Assembly: GCA_902771745.1 (NCBI GenBank)
Contig: CACXYG010000012.1
Coordinates: 1 to 17,977, forward strand
From: an uncultured Erysipelotrichaceae bacterium
GTDB lineage: Bacteria > Bacillota_I > Bacilli_A > RFN20 > CAG-288
Length of the DNA stretch: 17,977 bases
Direction: 5' to 3'
Made by a program: the position numbers and the translations under genes. Shown piece by piece: positions 6,605-13,375 of the stretch (its first letter is position 1; the number at the start of each line of letters is the position of its first letter). The notes beneath the pieces are model-generated. The model was not told the DNA's origin. It worked only from the letters and a program-made list of their open reading frames with translations, and ran no database searches.

Positions 6605-7627
6605 TTATTCGTCTTCTAGATTGCGGTTTGGCATCGTGGTCATACTTAATGGAGCAAGATGACCAAGTTCGATCATATGATGGGCAGCTTTGGCAATCAT
6701 GGCTGCATTATCGGTCGTGCACCATAATGGTGGAAGCATGACCTCAATGTCGTCATTTTTAAAAACGTCATTGACGTGACTTCTCAAATACGAGTTGGCG
6801 CTGACACCACCACCGACAACTACTTGTCTGACATGATAGTCGACGGCGGCCTGATGTAATTTATCTAACATCTGGTTGACGAAGTGTTCTTCGGTACTTC
6901 TCGCATAAGATTTGACGACCTCAAGTGGAATCTTACCTTCTTCATCGCGTTTTTCTTTCTGAATCATACGGATGAGATGAGATTTCAAGCCGGAATAGGA
7001 CAAGTTATAACCAGAGACTTTCGGCTTGGGAAGCGGGAAGGTCTTGATACCTTCTTCTTTGGAAATCTTATCGAGATTGACGCCACCTGGATAAGGAAGA
7101 CCAAGTTCTCTAGCAACCTTATCAAAGGCTTCGCCGATAGCATCATCTTCGGTTTCACCGATGATTTCAAACTTCATCGGAGAAGGAAGATAGACGATTT
7201 CACTATTACCACCACTGGCGATTAAAGCAAGTAATGGATATTTGAATTCCGTGACATATTCGTTGGCGTAGATATGACCAGCCAAGTGATGGACGGAGAT
7301 CAGTGGTACATTCAAGTAGGTGGCTAAGGTTTTGGCTGCCATGGCACCGATCTGTAAAGCGCCAGGAAGACCAGGACCACCCGTGACGGCCACATGGGTA
7401 ATCGTTTTGTAATCAAAGTCTTTTAGAGATAAAGCATAGGCTAAGACTTTGGTGATGTTCTGGAGATGAAGACGAGAGGCAAGTTCGGGATAGACACCGC
7501 CAAAACGCTTGTGGTCTTCAATCTGAGTGTTGACGGAATTGACCAAGAGTTCTTTTCCGTTTTTCAATATTGCAATTGCGGTCTCATCACAAGACGATTC
7601 AATTGCAAGGATAATTTCATCTTTCAT
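6605..7627 (-). CDS. tsaD: tRNA N6-threonylcarbamoyladenosine transferase catalytic subunit
   Basis: TsaD (Kae1/Qri7/YgjD family) transfers the threonylcarbamoyl group from TC-AMP to A37 of tRNAs reading ANN codons, working with TsaB and TsaE. The 340-residue protein starts ILAIESSCDETA, the family signature. The metal-binding HxxxH is H114-LAG-H118 (VHHLAGH). Other marks are GGPGLPGALQIG, ASGGNSEIVY, GEAFDKVARELGLPYPGG and VGGGVSANSYLR. An upstream ATG at 7735 would add 36 non-family residues inside rimI and is rejected. The ATG at 7627 has AAGGAGG (7634-7640) six bases upstream and begins one base after the rimI stop. It is part of the tsaE-tsaB-rimI-tsaD block. Confidence 0.96.
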   Translation of the reverse strand: MKDEIILAIESSCDETAIAILKNGKELLVNSVNTQIEDHKRFGGVYPELASRLHLQNITKVLAYALSLKDFDYKTITHVAVTGGPGLPGALQIGAMAAKTLATYLNVPLISVHHLAGHIYANEYVTEFKYPLLALIASGGNSEIVYLPSPMKFEIIGETEDDAIGEAFDKVARELGLPYPGGVNLDKISKEEGIKTFPLPKPKVSGYNLSYSGLKSHLIRMIQKEKRDEEGKIPLEVVKSYARSTEEHFVNQMLDKLHQAAVDYHVRQVVVGGGVSANSYLRSHVNDVFKNDDIEVMLPPLWCTTDNAAMIAKAAHHMIELGHLAPLSMTTMPNRNLEDE

Positions 7628-7628
7628 T

Positions 7629-8060
7629 TCATGCCTCCTTGACATAGCAGAGGGCATCATCATCGTTGTAGTAATGCTTTCTGACACGGTATTGAACAAA
7701 GCCGTTTCTCTCATATAAAGAGATGGCACGTTCATTTTTGGAACGGACTTCTAAGAAGATCTTTTGAATTCCGTTACGTTTTAATTCCTCCATGACTTCT
7801 TGTAAAAGCATGGTGGCATAGCCTTTTCCTTCTTCTTCCTTAGCAATGGCGATGTAGTCGATCTCGGCTTCGGTATCGTCATCGAATCTGACGCATGTAA
7901 AACCGATATTACTTCCGTCGTCTTTGGCAAGGACATAAAGTTCAAAGCCTAAGGTTTCGCTATAAAAGGGAAGTTCGCTCTCACTCTTGAAATCGTGAAT
8001 TCTCTTCCCGATTTCTACCAAAGAGAGGATATCCTGTTCTTCTGCTTCTTTGACGATCAT
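7629..8060 (-). CDS. rimI: GNAT acetyltransferase, RimI-like
   Basis: This 143-residue protein is a single GNAT domain. It has the beta4 strand EIDYIAIAKEEEGKGYATMLL, whose acetyl-CoA loop is EEGKGYA, the LEVRSKNERAISLYERNGF motif typical of RimI, and a C-terminal RVRKHYYNDDDALCYVKE strand like YYxxxEDAxxM of RimI. RimI acetylates the N-terminus of ribosomal protein S18 in E. coli. In Bacillota the gene commonly sits between tsaB and tsaD, as here, though its substrate there is less certain. Its ATG overlaps the tsaB TGA by four bases (ATGA), pointing to translational coupling. Confidence 0.88.
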   Translation of the reverse strand: MIVKEAEEQDILSLVEIGKRIHDFKSESELPFYSETLGFELYVLAKDDGSNIGFTCVRFDDDTEAEIDYIAIAKEEEGKGYATMLLQEVMEELKRNGIQKIFLEVRSKNERAISLYERNGFVQYRVRKHYYNDDDALCYVKEA

Positions 8061-8665
8061 ATCTTTAAAACATACTCCGGAAGGTAATTTTCTTCATCGT
8101 TGGAGAAGTCTTTGAAGCTATTTTCATATTTCATCATCATATCGATGACAGAGACCTTGATGAGATTCTGGCTGGCTAATTCTTCGATAGCCATCTTATC
8201 CTTGTCTTCAACGACAATGGCTTCTTCTTTTGCCAGAGAAGGGATATCTTTCTTATCGACTCTCTTATATGAGACAAGACCATTTTCATCCTTGTGGGCA
8301 AAGAAGATATTGCCGTTGCGGTCACTTAAGGCAGCCGCCTTTCCTTCCATGGTGAGAAGTTCCATGGTAGGAATGCCATAAATCTTGATGTTCGGATTTA
8401 AGGCATAGATGGTTCTTGGAATGGTCAAACCAAGACGGATACCGGTGTTGCTACCAGGACCAAGAAGACAATAATACTTGTCGATGTCCATCATGGTGCA
8501 ATCAAGAGCATCACATAAAAGCTTGATACCTAAGTGGGTTCTCTCTAACGCCGCCTTAGGATTACCAAGATCATACGTCTTATAAATGTTTCCACACTTA
8601 CCGCCGACCGCCAAAGCTTTGGTAGCAGTGTCGAGATATAAGGAAATTTCTTTAGAATCTTTCAT
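8057..8665 (-). CDS. tsaB: t6A biosynthesis protein TsaB
   Basis: TsaB (YeaZ/YdiC) is the inactive paralogue that partners TsaD in the t6A-synthesising complex. The protein of about 202 residues has the family start ISLYLDTATKALAVGG and the loop GPGSNTGIRLGL, equivalent to GPGSFTGLRIGL. It lacks the HxxxH metal site, as expected. A TTG at 8671 would extend it by two residues; I prefer the ATG at 8665, although neither has a strong Shine-Dalgarno sequence. Either start overlaps the end of tsaE (by 14 nt for the ATG), so expression is probably coupled. The C-terminal half is less conserved, which is normal for TsaB. Confidence 0.9.
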   Translation of the reverse strand: MKDSKEISLYLDTATKALAVGGKCGNIYKTYDLGNPKAALERTHLGIKLLCDALDCTMMDIDKYYCLLGPGSNTGIRLGLTIPRTIYALNPNIKIYGIPTMELLTMEGKAAALSDRNGNIFFAHKDENGLVSYKRVDKKDIPSLAKEEAIVVEDKDKMAIEELASQNLIKVSVIDMMMKYENSFKDFSNDEENYLPEYVLKI

Positions 8666-9095
8666 CTTCAATCACAATCTTTCTTTGTTCGTCATCAAGA
8701 TAGCTCAATTTGATAGTGATGACAGGATGATAATTGATGATGTCTTCACTGCCATAATTTGGCCATTCGATATAGGTGATGATTTTCTTATCGCCCATGA
8801 CTTCGTCAAGCGCGAGGTCTTTTCTCTCTTCATCGACACCCTCGAGGCGATAACAATCCACATGGTAGAGGGTGATTTTTTCACCTTGATAGACTTTGAT
8901 CAAGTTGAAAGTAGGGGAGTTGATGATACCTTTGACACCAAGGGCTTTGCCAATACCTTGGCAGAAGGCGGTTTTACCACAACCCATATCCCCGATAGCC
9001 TTGATGACTTCTCCACCGTGGAAAGTGGAGACAAGCTCAGAGGCAATCTTCTTGGTCTCTTCAGGTGAATTAGAAACGTATTCAGTAATTTTCAT
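8652..9095 (-). CDS. tsaE: t6A biosynthesis ATPase TsaE
   Basis: TsaE (YjeE/YdiB) is the small P-loop ATPase that drives turnover of the TsaBD complex. The 147 residues match the family. Walker A is GDMGCGKT at 35-42 (usually GDLGAGKT), followed by INSPTFNLIKVY (the SPTF motif), HVDCYRLEG and YIEWPNYG near the C-terminus, where an IEW segment is characteristic. The ATG comes three bases after the stop of the upstream two-TM gene, with no clear Shine-Dalgarno sequence, and the end overlaps tsaB. The gene that makes the TC-AMP donor (tsaC/sua5) is not in this window. Confidence 0.94.
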   Translation of the reverse strand: MKITEYVSNSPEETKKIASELVSTFHGGEVIKAIGDMGCGKTAFCQGIGKALGVKGIINSPTFNLIKVYQGEKITLYHVDCYRLEGVDEERKDLALDEVMGDKKIITYIEWPNYGSEDIINYHPVITIKLSYLDDEQRKIVIEDERF

Positions 9096-9098
9096 TGT

Positions 9099-10550
9099 TT
9101 ATTTGCCAGCTTTAGATGCGACATAGTCGATAAAGGCGAAAGCCTTATCGGTAGAGTCTTTGTAGAGGTCGAAACTTCCTAAGTGCGCTAACTGCTTGAT
9201 TGGAAGCTGCATGATGTCGTCAGAAAGCGTCATACCGACCTTAGAACCATAAGAGTTGATGGAGATGAAAGCGGACTGAACGACCATGTTTGGAACAAAG
9301 TCGTTGACAAGACGGCAGCCTTCTTCATCGAAGAACTTGCTGATAGTCTTTGGATTGACAGCATAGACGACGATATTGTTTCTCAAGGTTGGAACCTTGA
9401 TGGCCTTAAAACCAGTCAAGTAGTCTGGTAAGACAGTATTATCCTGATTGCCCATGTAGGCGATGATGAAGGCTTCTTCACTATCGACAGCAAAGCCATA
9501 GGAGTAGATCTTACCGAATAAACCAGTGGCAGTTTCGGTCTGCTTGTTGGCATTGGCTTTTCTGATGTCTTTTTCTTTCTTCTTGGCTTCTTTGGCATTC
9601 AAGGCTTCATTGGCGATATCAAGATCGATCAAAGTCATATCCTTGGAGGCGATTTCTTCCGTACCAGTCAAGGTATTTGGAATATCTTCTGGGACATACT
9701 TGGTGCCGTCGAGGTTGAGAAGATCTTCTGGTTTCTTATTGGCAGCGGCGATGGAGATGGTTGGGATGACGACAGCAACTTCGGCTAAAGAGAAGTGATA
9801 ACCGTTACGCTGACCTTCGACAACAGCTCTGGATTCGATTCTGTTGATGGTGCGGAAGTAGTGGGCCTGGATGATATCCTGATCATCGACCTTGGCTTCA
9901 ATACATAAAGTTGGGTTGTTGATATTCAAGTCAGAGATGACATAACCATTGAGCATATCTTCATAGTCATTGAGATATTCTTGAGTGAACTTGGAGTTCT
10001 TCTTGTTGTAGACGGTGGTTAAGACGAAGGAGAAGATGATGACCGCTAAGGCGATACCTAAGATCAACCAGGTTAACCAAGCCATTTCAGTATTCTCACG
10101 ATTGACAAAAGTGACGATGATGACGCCAGCAAAAGCGATGACCATCAAGACGATGGAAACGATATCGATGATCTTGGACTTGCCTAACTTGGCGTTGAAA
10201 TTCGCACGGTTCTTTTCCATGTCATCGTCGATGGAAATCGTACCGTCGTGAATATAGCGGATGGCGTGGAAATAGGTGCTATCTAAATGCTGAGTAGAAC
10301 CGGTATAAGTGCCAGTGACATCATCAGCCTTGGATGGTTCTTCCTCTTTGGATAAGTCGGCAGTCACACCAGTGATTTCATCTTCAACTGGTTTTTCTTC
10401 TTCAACTGGTTTTTCTTCTTCCTGAACAAGTTCAGCGGCGATAGCAGCTGGCATTTCAGGTTCACAATTCTGATTTTCTTCGTTATTTTCGACACCTTCA
10501 TCGGTAGTAGGGGTGTTTAATTCTTCATTCAATTCTTTGTTTTCTTCCAT
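9099..10550 (-). CDS. Unknown acidic two-TM protein, possibly DUF3137-like
   Basis: This 483-residue protein heads the t6A operon. Residues 1 to about 80 are strongly acidic and low-complexity (Glu, Asp, Asn, Pro, Thr), with EEEKPV repeated in tandem. Two membrane segments follow at 126-148 and 157-180, separated by a short loop. The remaining 300 residues are soluble and probably cytoplasmic. The segment after TM2, with FTQEYLNDYEDML, a YFRTINRIESR helix and an RNGYHFSLAEVAVV strand, resembles the layout of DUF3137 proteins, but I recall this only as a pattern and cannot confirm it. A lysine/alanine-rich helix lies near 320-345. Start: ATG at 10550, with AGAGGT about five bases upstream and the promoter at 10586-10594. 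No function is assigned. Confidence 0.75.
   Translation of the reverse strand: MEENKELNEELNTPTTDEGVENNEENQNCEPEMPAAIAAELVQEEEKPVEEEKPVEDEITGVTADLSKEEEPSKADDVTGTYTGSTQHLDSTYFHAIRYIHDGTISIDDDMEKNRANFNAKLGKSKIIDIVSIVLMVIAFAGVIIVTFVNRENTEMAWLTWLILGIALAVIIFSFVLTTVYNKKNSKFTQEYLNDYEDMLNGYVISDLNINNPTLCIEAKVDDQDIIQAHYFRTINRIESRAVVEGQRNGYHFSLAEVAVVIPTISIAAANKKPEDLLNLDGTKYVPEDIPNTLTGTEEIASKDMTLIDLDIANEALNAKEAKKKEKDIRKANANKQTETATGLFGKIYSYGFAVDSEEAFIIAYMGNQDNTVLPDYLTGFKAIKVPTLRNNIVVYAVNPKTISKFFDEEGCRLVNDFVPNMVVQSAFISINSYGSKVGMTLSDDIMQLPIKQLAHLGSFDLYKDSTDKAFAFIDYVASKAGK
10383..10418 (-). repeat. 18-nt perfect tandem duplication inside the acidic tail
   Basis: The 18-nt unit at 10383-10400 is repeated exactly at 10401-10418. 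Being a multiple of three it keeps the frame and yields the doubled EEEKPV peptide. The identity at nucleotide level suggests a recent slippage event in a low-complexity tail. Confidence 0.9.
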
Positions 10551-10585
10551 GATGTACCTCTTTTGCGATATTTTCGCTTGGTAAA

Positions 10586-10594
10586 ATTATAGCA
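10586..10594 (-). promoter_or_regulatory. Extended -10 promoter of the t6A-asnS-galE operon
   Basis: On the minus strand TGCTATAAT (10594-10586) is a perfect TATAAT with the TGn extension. The -35 region (TTTATT at about 17-nt spacing) is poor, as is common with extended -10 sites. The predicted start near 10579 leaves a leader of roughly 30 nt before the ATG at 10550. It lies between the terminator of the preceding operon and the first gene. Confidence 0.75.
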
Positions 10595-10661
10595 AAGTAA
10601 GTTTAGTAAATAAATTATATTTATTTATATTCATGAATTTCTTTTATCAGCGCAAAGAAAA

Positions 10662-10683
10662 ACCCGGACAAGACTGTCCGGGT
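10662..10683 (-). terminator. Intrinsic terminator after the seven-TM protein
   Basis: A 9-bp GC-rich perfect stem (10662-10670 with 10675-10683, ACCCGGACA/TGTCCGGGT) with a 4-nt loop is followed on the minus strand by TTTTTC. It starts 15 nt after the stop of the seven-TM gene and separates the two large operons. Confidence 0.93.
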
Positions 10684-10697
10684 ATGAGAGACATAAT

Positions 10698-11531
10698 TTA
10701 GCCTAAAGTAGCCATGCCATAGACCAAAATGGCCAAGGAATCGAAGACAAGAGAGACAGATAAGAGCATGTGGAAGACACTTCTGAAGCCGGTTTTCTTC
10801 TGTAAGAGGTAGAAAGGAAGAGCTAAATCAGCAAACACAGCACCGAAGATGAATAACATGATGGCGTAGTTGCTGGAGACAGAATAGCTGTGAGCATGGC
10901 TGAAGATACTGGAGAAGAAGACAACAACCCATAAACCAAGAGCTAAGATGACACAGTTATAAATCTTAGAAATATTCGGCTTTACGAAGCTAAGAATAAT
11001 ACCACAGATAGATAAGATAGTCATGATGACAAGCGTGATAGTACCTAAGCTTTGGACAAAGGCGCCATCGGCGCTGAACATCGTCTGGAAGACATAAGGT
11101 CTTAAGACAGTGGTGAAGATGGCGACATAGAAGAGTAAGAAAGCAAGATAGTATAAGGAGGTCTGAATGGAGTGATAGAAACCGACTTTCTTTTTATCAT
11201 CTAACAAGCTGAGCTTGGTGTCATAAAGATAACCATAGGCATGAGATGCACAGAAGGCAATCACCATTAAAGCGGTTACAATAACACCGAGCAATCCATA
11301 GTTACCATTGGGAGAAGAACTGAAGTAATAACCCTTGGTACCATAGATGAACAAGAAGACGAGGTAGGTGATGACACCAGCAAGAAGAAGGCCACCCCAA
11401 CCAAGACGGACATATTTTTCATTAGTACGAAGCTTTGGGAAACTGCGTCCTAAGTTTTCATCTTTCGCTTCCTCGGGAAGAAAACTCATATCACCGATGA
11501 CATTCAAGATTTCGTCATTATTTTCTGCCAT
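10698..11531 (-). CDS. Seven-TM integral membrane protein of unknown function
   Basis: This 277-residue protein has a polar N-terminus of about 43 residues (two acidic patches, then a basic stretch) and seven hydrophobic segments at roughly 45-64, 79-101, 123-146, 161-183, 191-210, 221-243 and 252-273. I recognise no family. Histidines in or near membrane segments (SHAYGY at about 96-101, SHAHSY at about 211-216) are the only polar motif that stands out. The start is well supported by AGGAGG (11538-11543), six bases before the ATG. It lies 74 nt after yhaM with no clear terminator between them. A weak TTGTAT/TAAATA pair in the gap could be a promoter, so it may be transcribed with the upstream operon, on its own, or both. 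Confidence 0.75.
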   Translation of the reverse strand: MAENNDEILNVIGDMSFLPEEAKDENLGRSFPKLRTNEKYVRLGWGGLLLAGVITYLVFLFIYGTKGYYFSSSPNGNYGLLGVIVTALMVIAFCASHAYGYLYDTKLSLLDDKKKVGFYHSIQTSLYYLAFLLFYVAIFTTVLRPYVFQTMFSADGAFVQSLGTITLVIMTILSICGIILSFVKPNISKIYNCVILALGLWVVVFFSSIFSHAHSYSVSSNYAIMLFIFGAVFADLALPFYLLQKKTGFRSVFHMLLSVSLVFDSLAILVYGMATLG

Positions 11532-11605
11532 AAGAAACCTCCTATCAATTTAGAGACCTATATATATTTATCACAACAATTTAAAAATACAAAATATTTT
11601 TACTA

Positions 11606-12541
11606 CTAATTTAACTTTTTAGGTTTGTAGAAGTTGCTATTCTCCATCCAAACAATTTTGCCAGTGAAGTCACCTTCCAAGGTTTTATCATAAGCCAGAC
11701 GTAAGCACTCCAACTTGGCATCCAGATCATCTAAAGAATGTAAGACATAGGCTTCAGCCGTAGCAGGAAGTTTTGGTGAACCGAATTCATATTCGCCATG
11801 GTGGGCTAAGATCATATGGACAAGGACATCGAGTTTCTCTTTGTCGATGTTCATCTTGATACCAGCTTCATAGACGATCATGGCACCGATGGAGATATGA
11901 CCAAGAAGGTTGCCTTCGCTGGTGTAGTTAGGAGCCTTGGCAGCGGATAATTCCTTGGTTTTACCAATATCGTGGAGCAAAGAACCAGCGATGAGGTAGT
12001 CTAAGCTGAGATACGTATACTGTTCCTGAACCTTGATCGCCTGAGAGCAGATGGATAAAGAGTGGAAGAGAAGGCCGCCGACATAAGCGTGGTGAACGGT
12101 GACAGCAGCAGGATAGGTAGTATAGGCGTTATAGTGATCCGTCAAGACCTGTTTGGTGAGGTCATGAAGTTCTTTATCCTGAATCATTTCGATGTAGTCA
12201 TTTAAGGTCTTCTTCATCTCATCCATCGGGACAGGTGCGACTGGGATATATTTGGATAAGTCAACCTGCGATTCATCAACCGCATCTAATTCGTTGATCT
12301 TGAGCTGAGGGTGACCTCTGTACATGCTAGACATACCCTGGACGCGGATTAAGGAACCCGCGATGGCAATTTCTAAATCACCTGGATCGATTGACCATTT
12401 CTTGGCATCGATGGTGCCAGAGACATCCTGAAGGGTCAAGGCAAGATAATGTGAACCGCTATTGGAGACAGCCTCAGTTGCCTGTTTGATCATGAAGATG
12501 CCGTCGATATATCCTTCGTTTCCTAAAATGTCTTTAATCAT
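11606..12541 (-). CDS. yhaM: 3'-5' exoribonuclease, YhaM family (OB fold plus HD domain)
   Basis: The 311 residues match YhaM, a cytoplasmic metal-dependent 3'-5' exonuclease of Bacillota that takes part in RNA turnover. Residues about 10-90 form an OB-fold nucleic-acid-binding domain (ALTLQDVSGTIDAKKW, GSLIRVQGMSSMYRGHPQLKI). Residues about 145-285 form the HD domain, with HH at 150-151, H160, the HD pair H190-D191 in SLLHDIGK, H215, HH at 247-248 in ILAHHGE, and an Asp in SLDDLDAK near 271-274. All expected metal ligands are present. The start overlaps the recX stop by eight bases (ATGATTAA), so the two are translationally coupled. Confidence 0.93.
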   Translation of the reverse strand: MIKDILGNEGYIDGIFMIKQATEAVSNSGSHYLALTLQDVSGTIDAKKWSIDPGDLEIAIAGSLIRVQGMSSMYRGHPQLKINELDAVDESQVDLSKYIPVAPVPMDEMKKTLNDYIEMIQDKELHDLTKQVLTDHYNAYTTYPAAVTVHHAYVGGLLFHSLSICSQAIKVQEQYTYLSLDYLIAGSLLHDIGKTKELSAAKAPNYTSEGNLLGHISIGAMIVYEAGIKMNIDKEKLDVLVHMILAHHGEYEFGSPKLPATAEAYVLHSLDDLDAKLECLRLAYDKTLEGDFTGKIVWMENSNFYKPKKLN

Positions 12542-13367
12542 AAAATGGGTAATCCTCCGTAAGTATTGTCATAATTTCGTCATAATGGAAGCCTTTGGCA
12601 AGTAGTTTCTTGATGAATGCGTCTTTTTTCTTGCGGGCATCGTATCGGTTTTGACGAACAAGGAAATTATAACATTTATCTGCTTCTTTCTTTAATAAAT
12701 TGACTCTATTTCTCTCTTCTTCTTTCTTTTCTTCCTGGCTGAGACTGGAATAGAAGTGGTCGATAGCGCCTTTGGCTTGCGAAGAGGTATAACCTCTTCT
12801 GATTAAAAGTTGCATGATGGATGTCTTTCTTTCTTCGATCGTCTTGTTCTTCTTGCTCTTATTGGCTTTATTGATCAAGGGTTCTATCTGATCTAGAGAA
12901 ATCACAAAGAGTTCCTCGAGCTCTTTATCCTGAAGAATACTATCTTTGATACCTTTGGCTTTTAATTTCTCAAGCAGATATCTTTTACCATAACCTTGTG
13001 CAATCTTGCTTTCACAATAATCTAACGCATAGGCTTTATCATCGATGATGTGGGCTTGAACGTATGGTAAAAGAAGTAACTCGTTTTCCTTATACCCTAG
13101 ATGGTATTTGTTTTCGAGTTTGTCATAAAGTTCTTTGTGGGTGTAACGTCTGCTGCTGACAAGTTTGACAAGATAGTCTTTGGCCTTTTTATCTCTGCTG
13201 GCTCGTTTTAAATCTTGGTATTCTTCCTTGGTCAGTTCTTTTCCAGGGTAATAGTAGGCATCCGAATAACTGTCAGGAGAAAGGAAGAACTCTTCCTCAT
13301 CCACGAGGAGAAGAATTCCCTTTTTCTTCATTTCGATGTCTTTAATCACATGGATAGACTTGGTCAT
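12534..13367 (-). CDS. recX: Regulatory protein RecX
   Basis: RecX binds RecA filaments and modulates recombination and the SOS response. The 277 residues are close to the long RecX of Bacilli. After an N-terminal extension of about 60 residues come the three-helix repeats. SSRRYTHKELYDKLENK and IDDKAYALDYCESKIAQGYGKRYLLEKLKAKGI are the classic RecX signatures. A second set is IMQLLIRRGYTSSQAKGAI, and a third is at the C-terminus (AFIKKLLAKGFHYDEIMTIL). The Shine-Dalgarno AAGGAG lies within the last codons of the preceding flippase-like gene, eight bases after whose stop recX begins. recA is not in the window. The protein is rich in Lys and Glu, as usual for the family. Confidence 0.93.
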   Translation of the reverse strand: MTKSIHVIKDIEMKKKGILLLVDEEEFFLSPDSYSDAYYYPGKELTKEEYQDLKRASRDKKAKDYLVKLVSSRRYTHKELYDKLENKYHLGYKENELLLLPYVQAHIIDDKAYALDYCESKIAQGYGKRYLLEKLKAKGIKDSILQDKELEELFVISLDQIEPLINKANKSKKNKTIEERKTSIMQLLIRRGYTSSQAKGAIDHFYSSLSQEEKKEEERNRVNLLKKEADKCYNFLVRQNRYDARKKKDAFIKKLLAKGFHYDEIMTILTEDYPFYD

Positions 13368-13375
13368 CAGATATG

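Noticed and set aside
6884..7225. 113-codon plus-strand open frame inside tsaD
   Set aside because: Antisense to conserved TsaD motifs; no independent support.
7628..7735. Upstream start for tsaD adding 36 residues
   Set aside because: The extension lies inside rimI and is not family-like. The ATG at 7627 has an ideal AAGGAGG and gives the standard TsaD start.
8586..9068. 160-codon plus-strand open frame opposite tsaE/tsaB
   Set aside because: It lies wholly antisense to two overlapping, well-conserved genes and has no family-like sequence. It is a shadow of their codon usage.
11586..11605. AT-rich hairpin after yhaM as a terminator
   Set aside because: The stem is about six A-T pairs with no GC core, too weak to call an intrinsic terminator.
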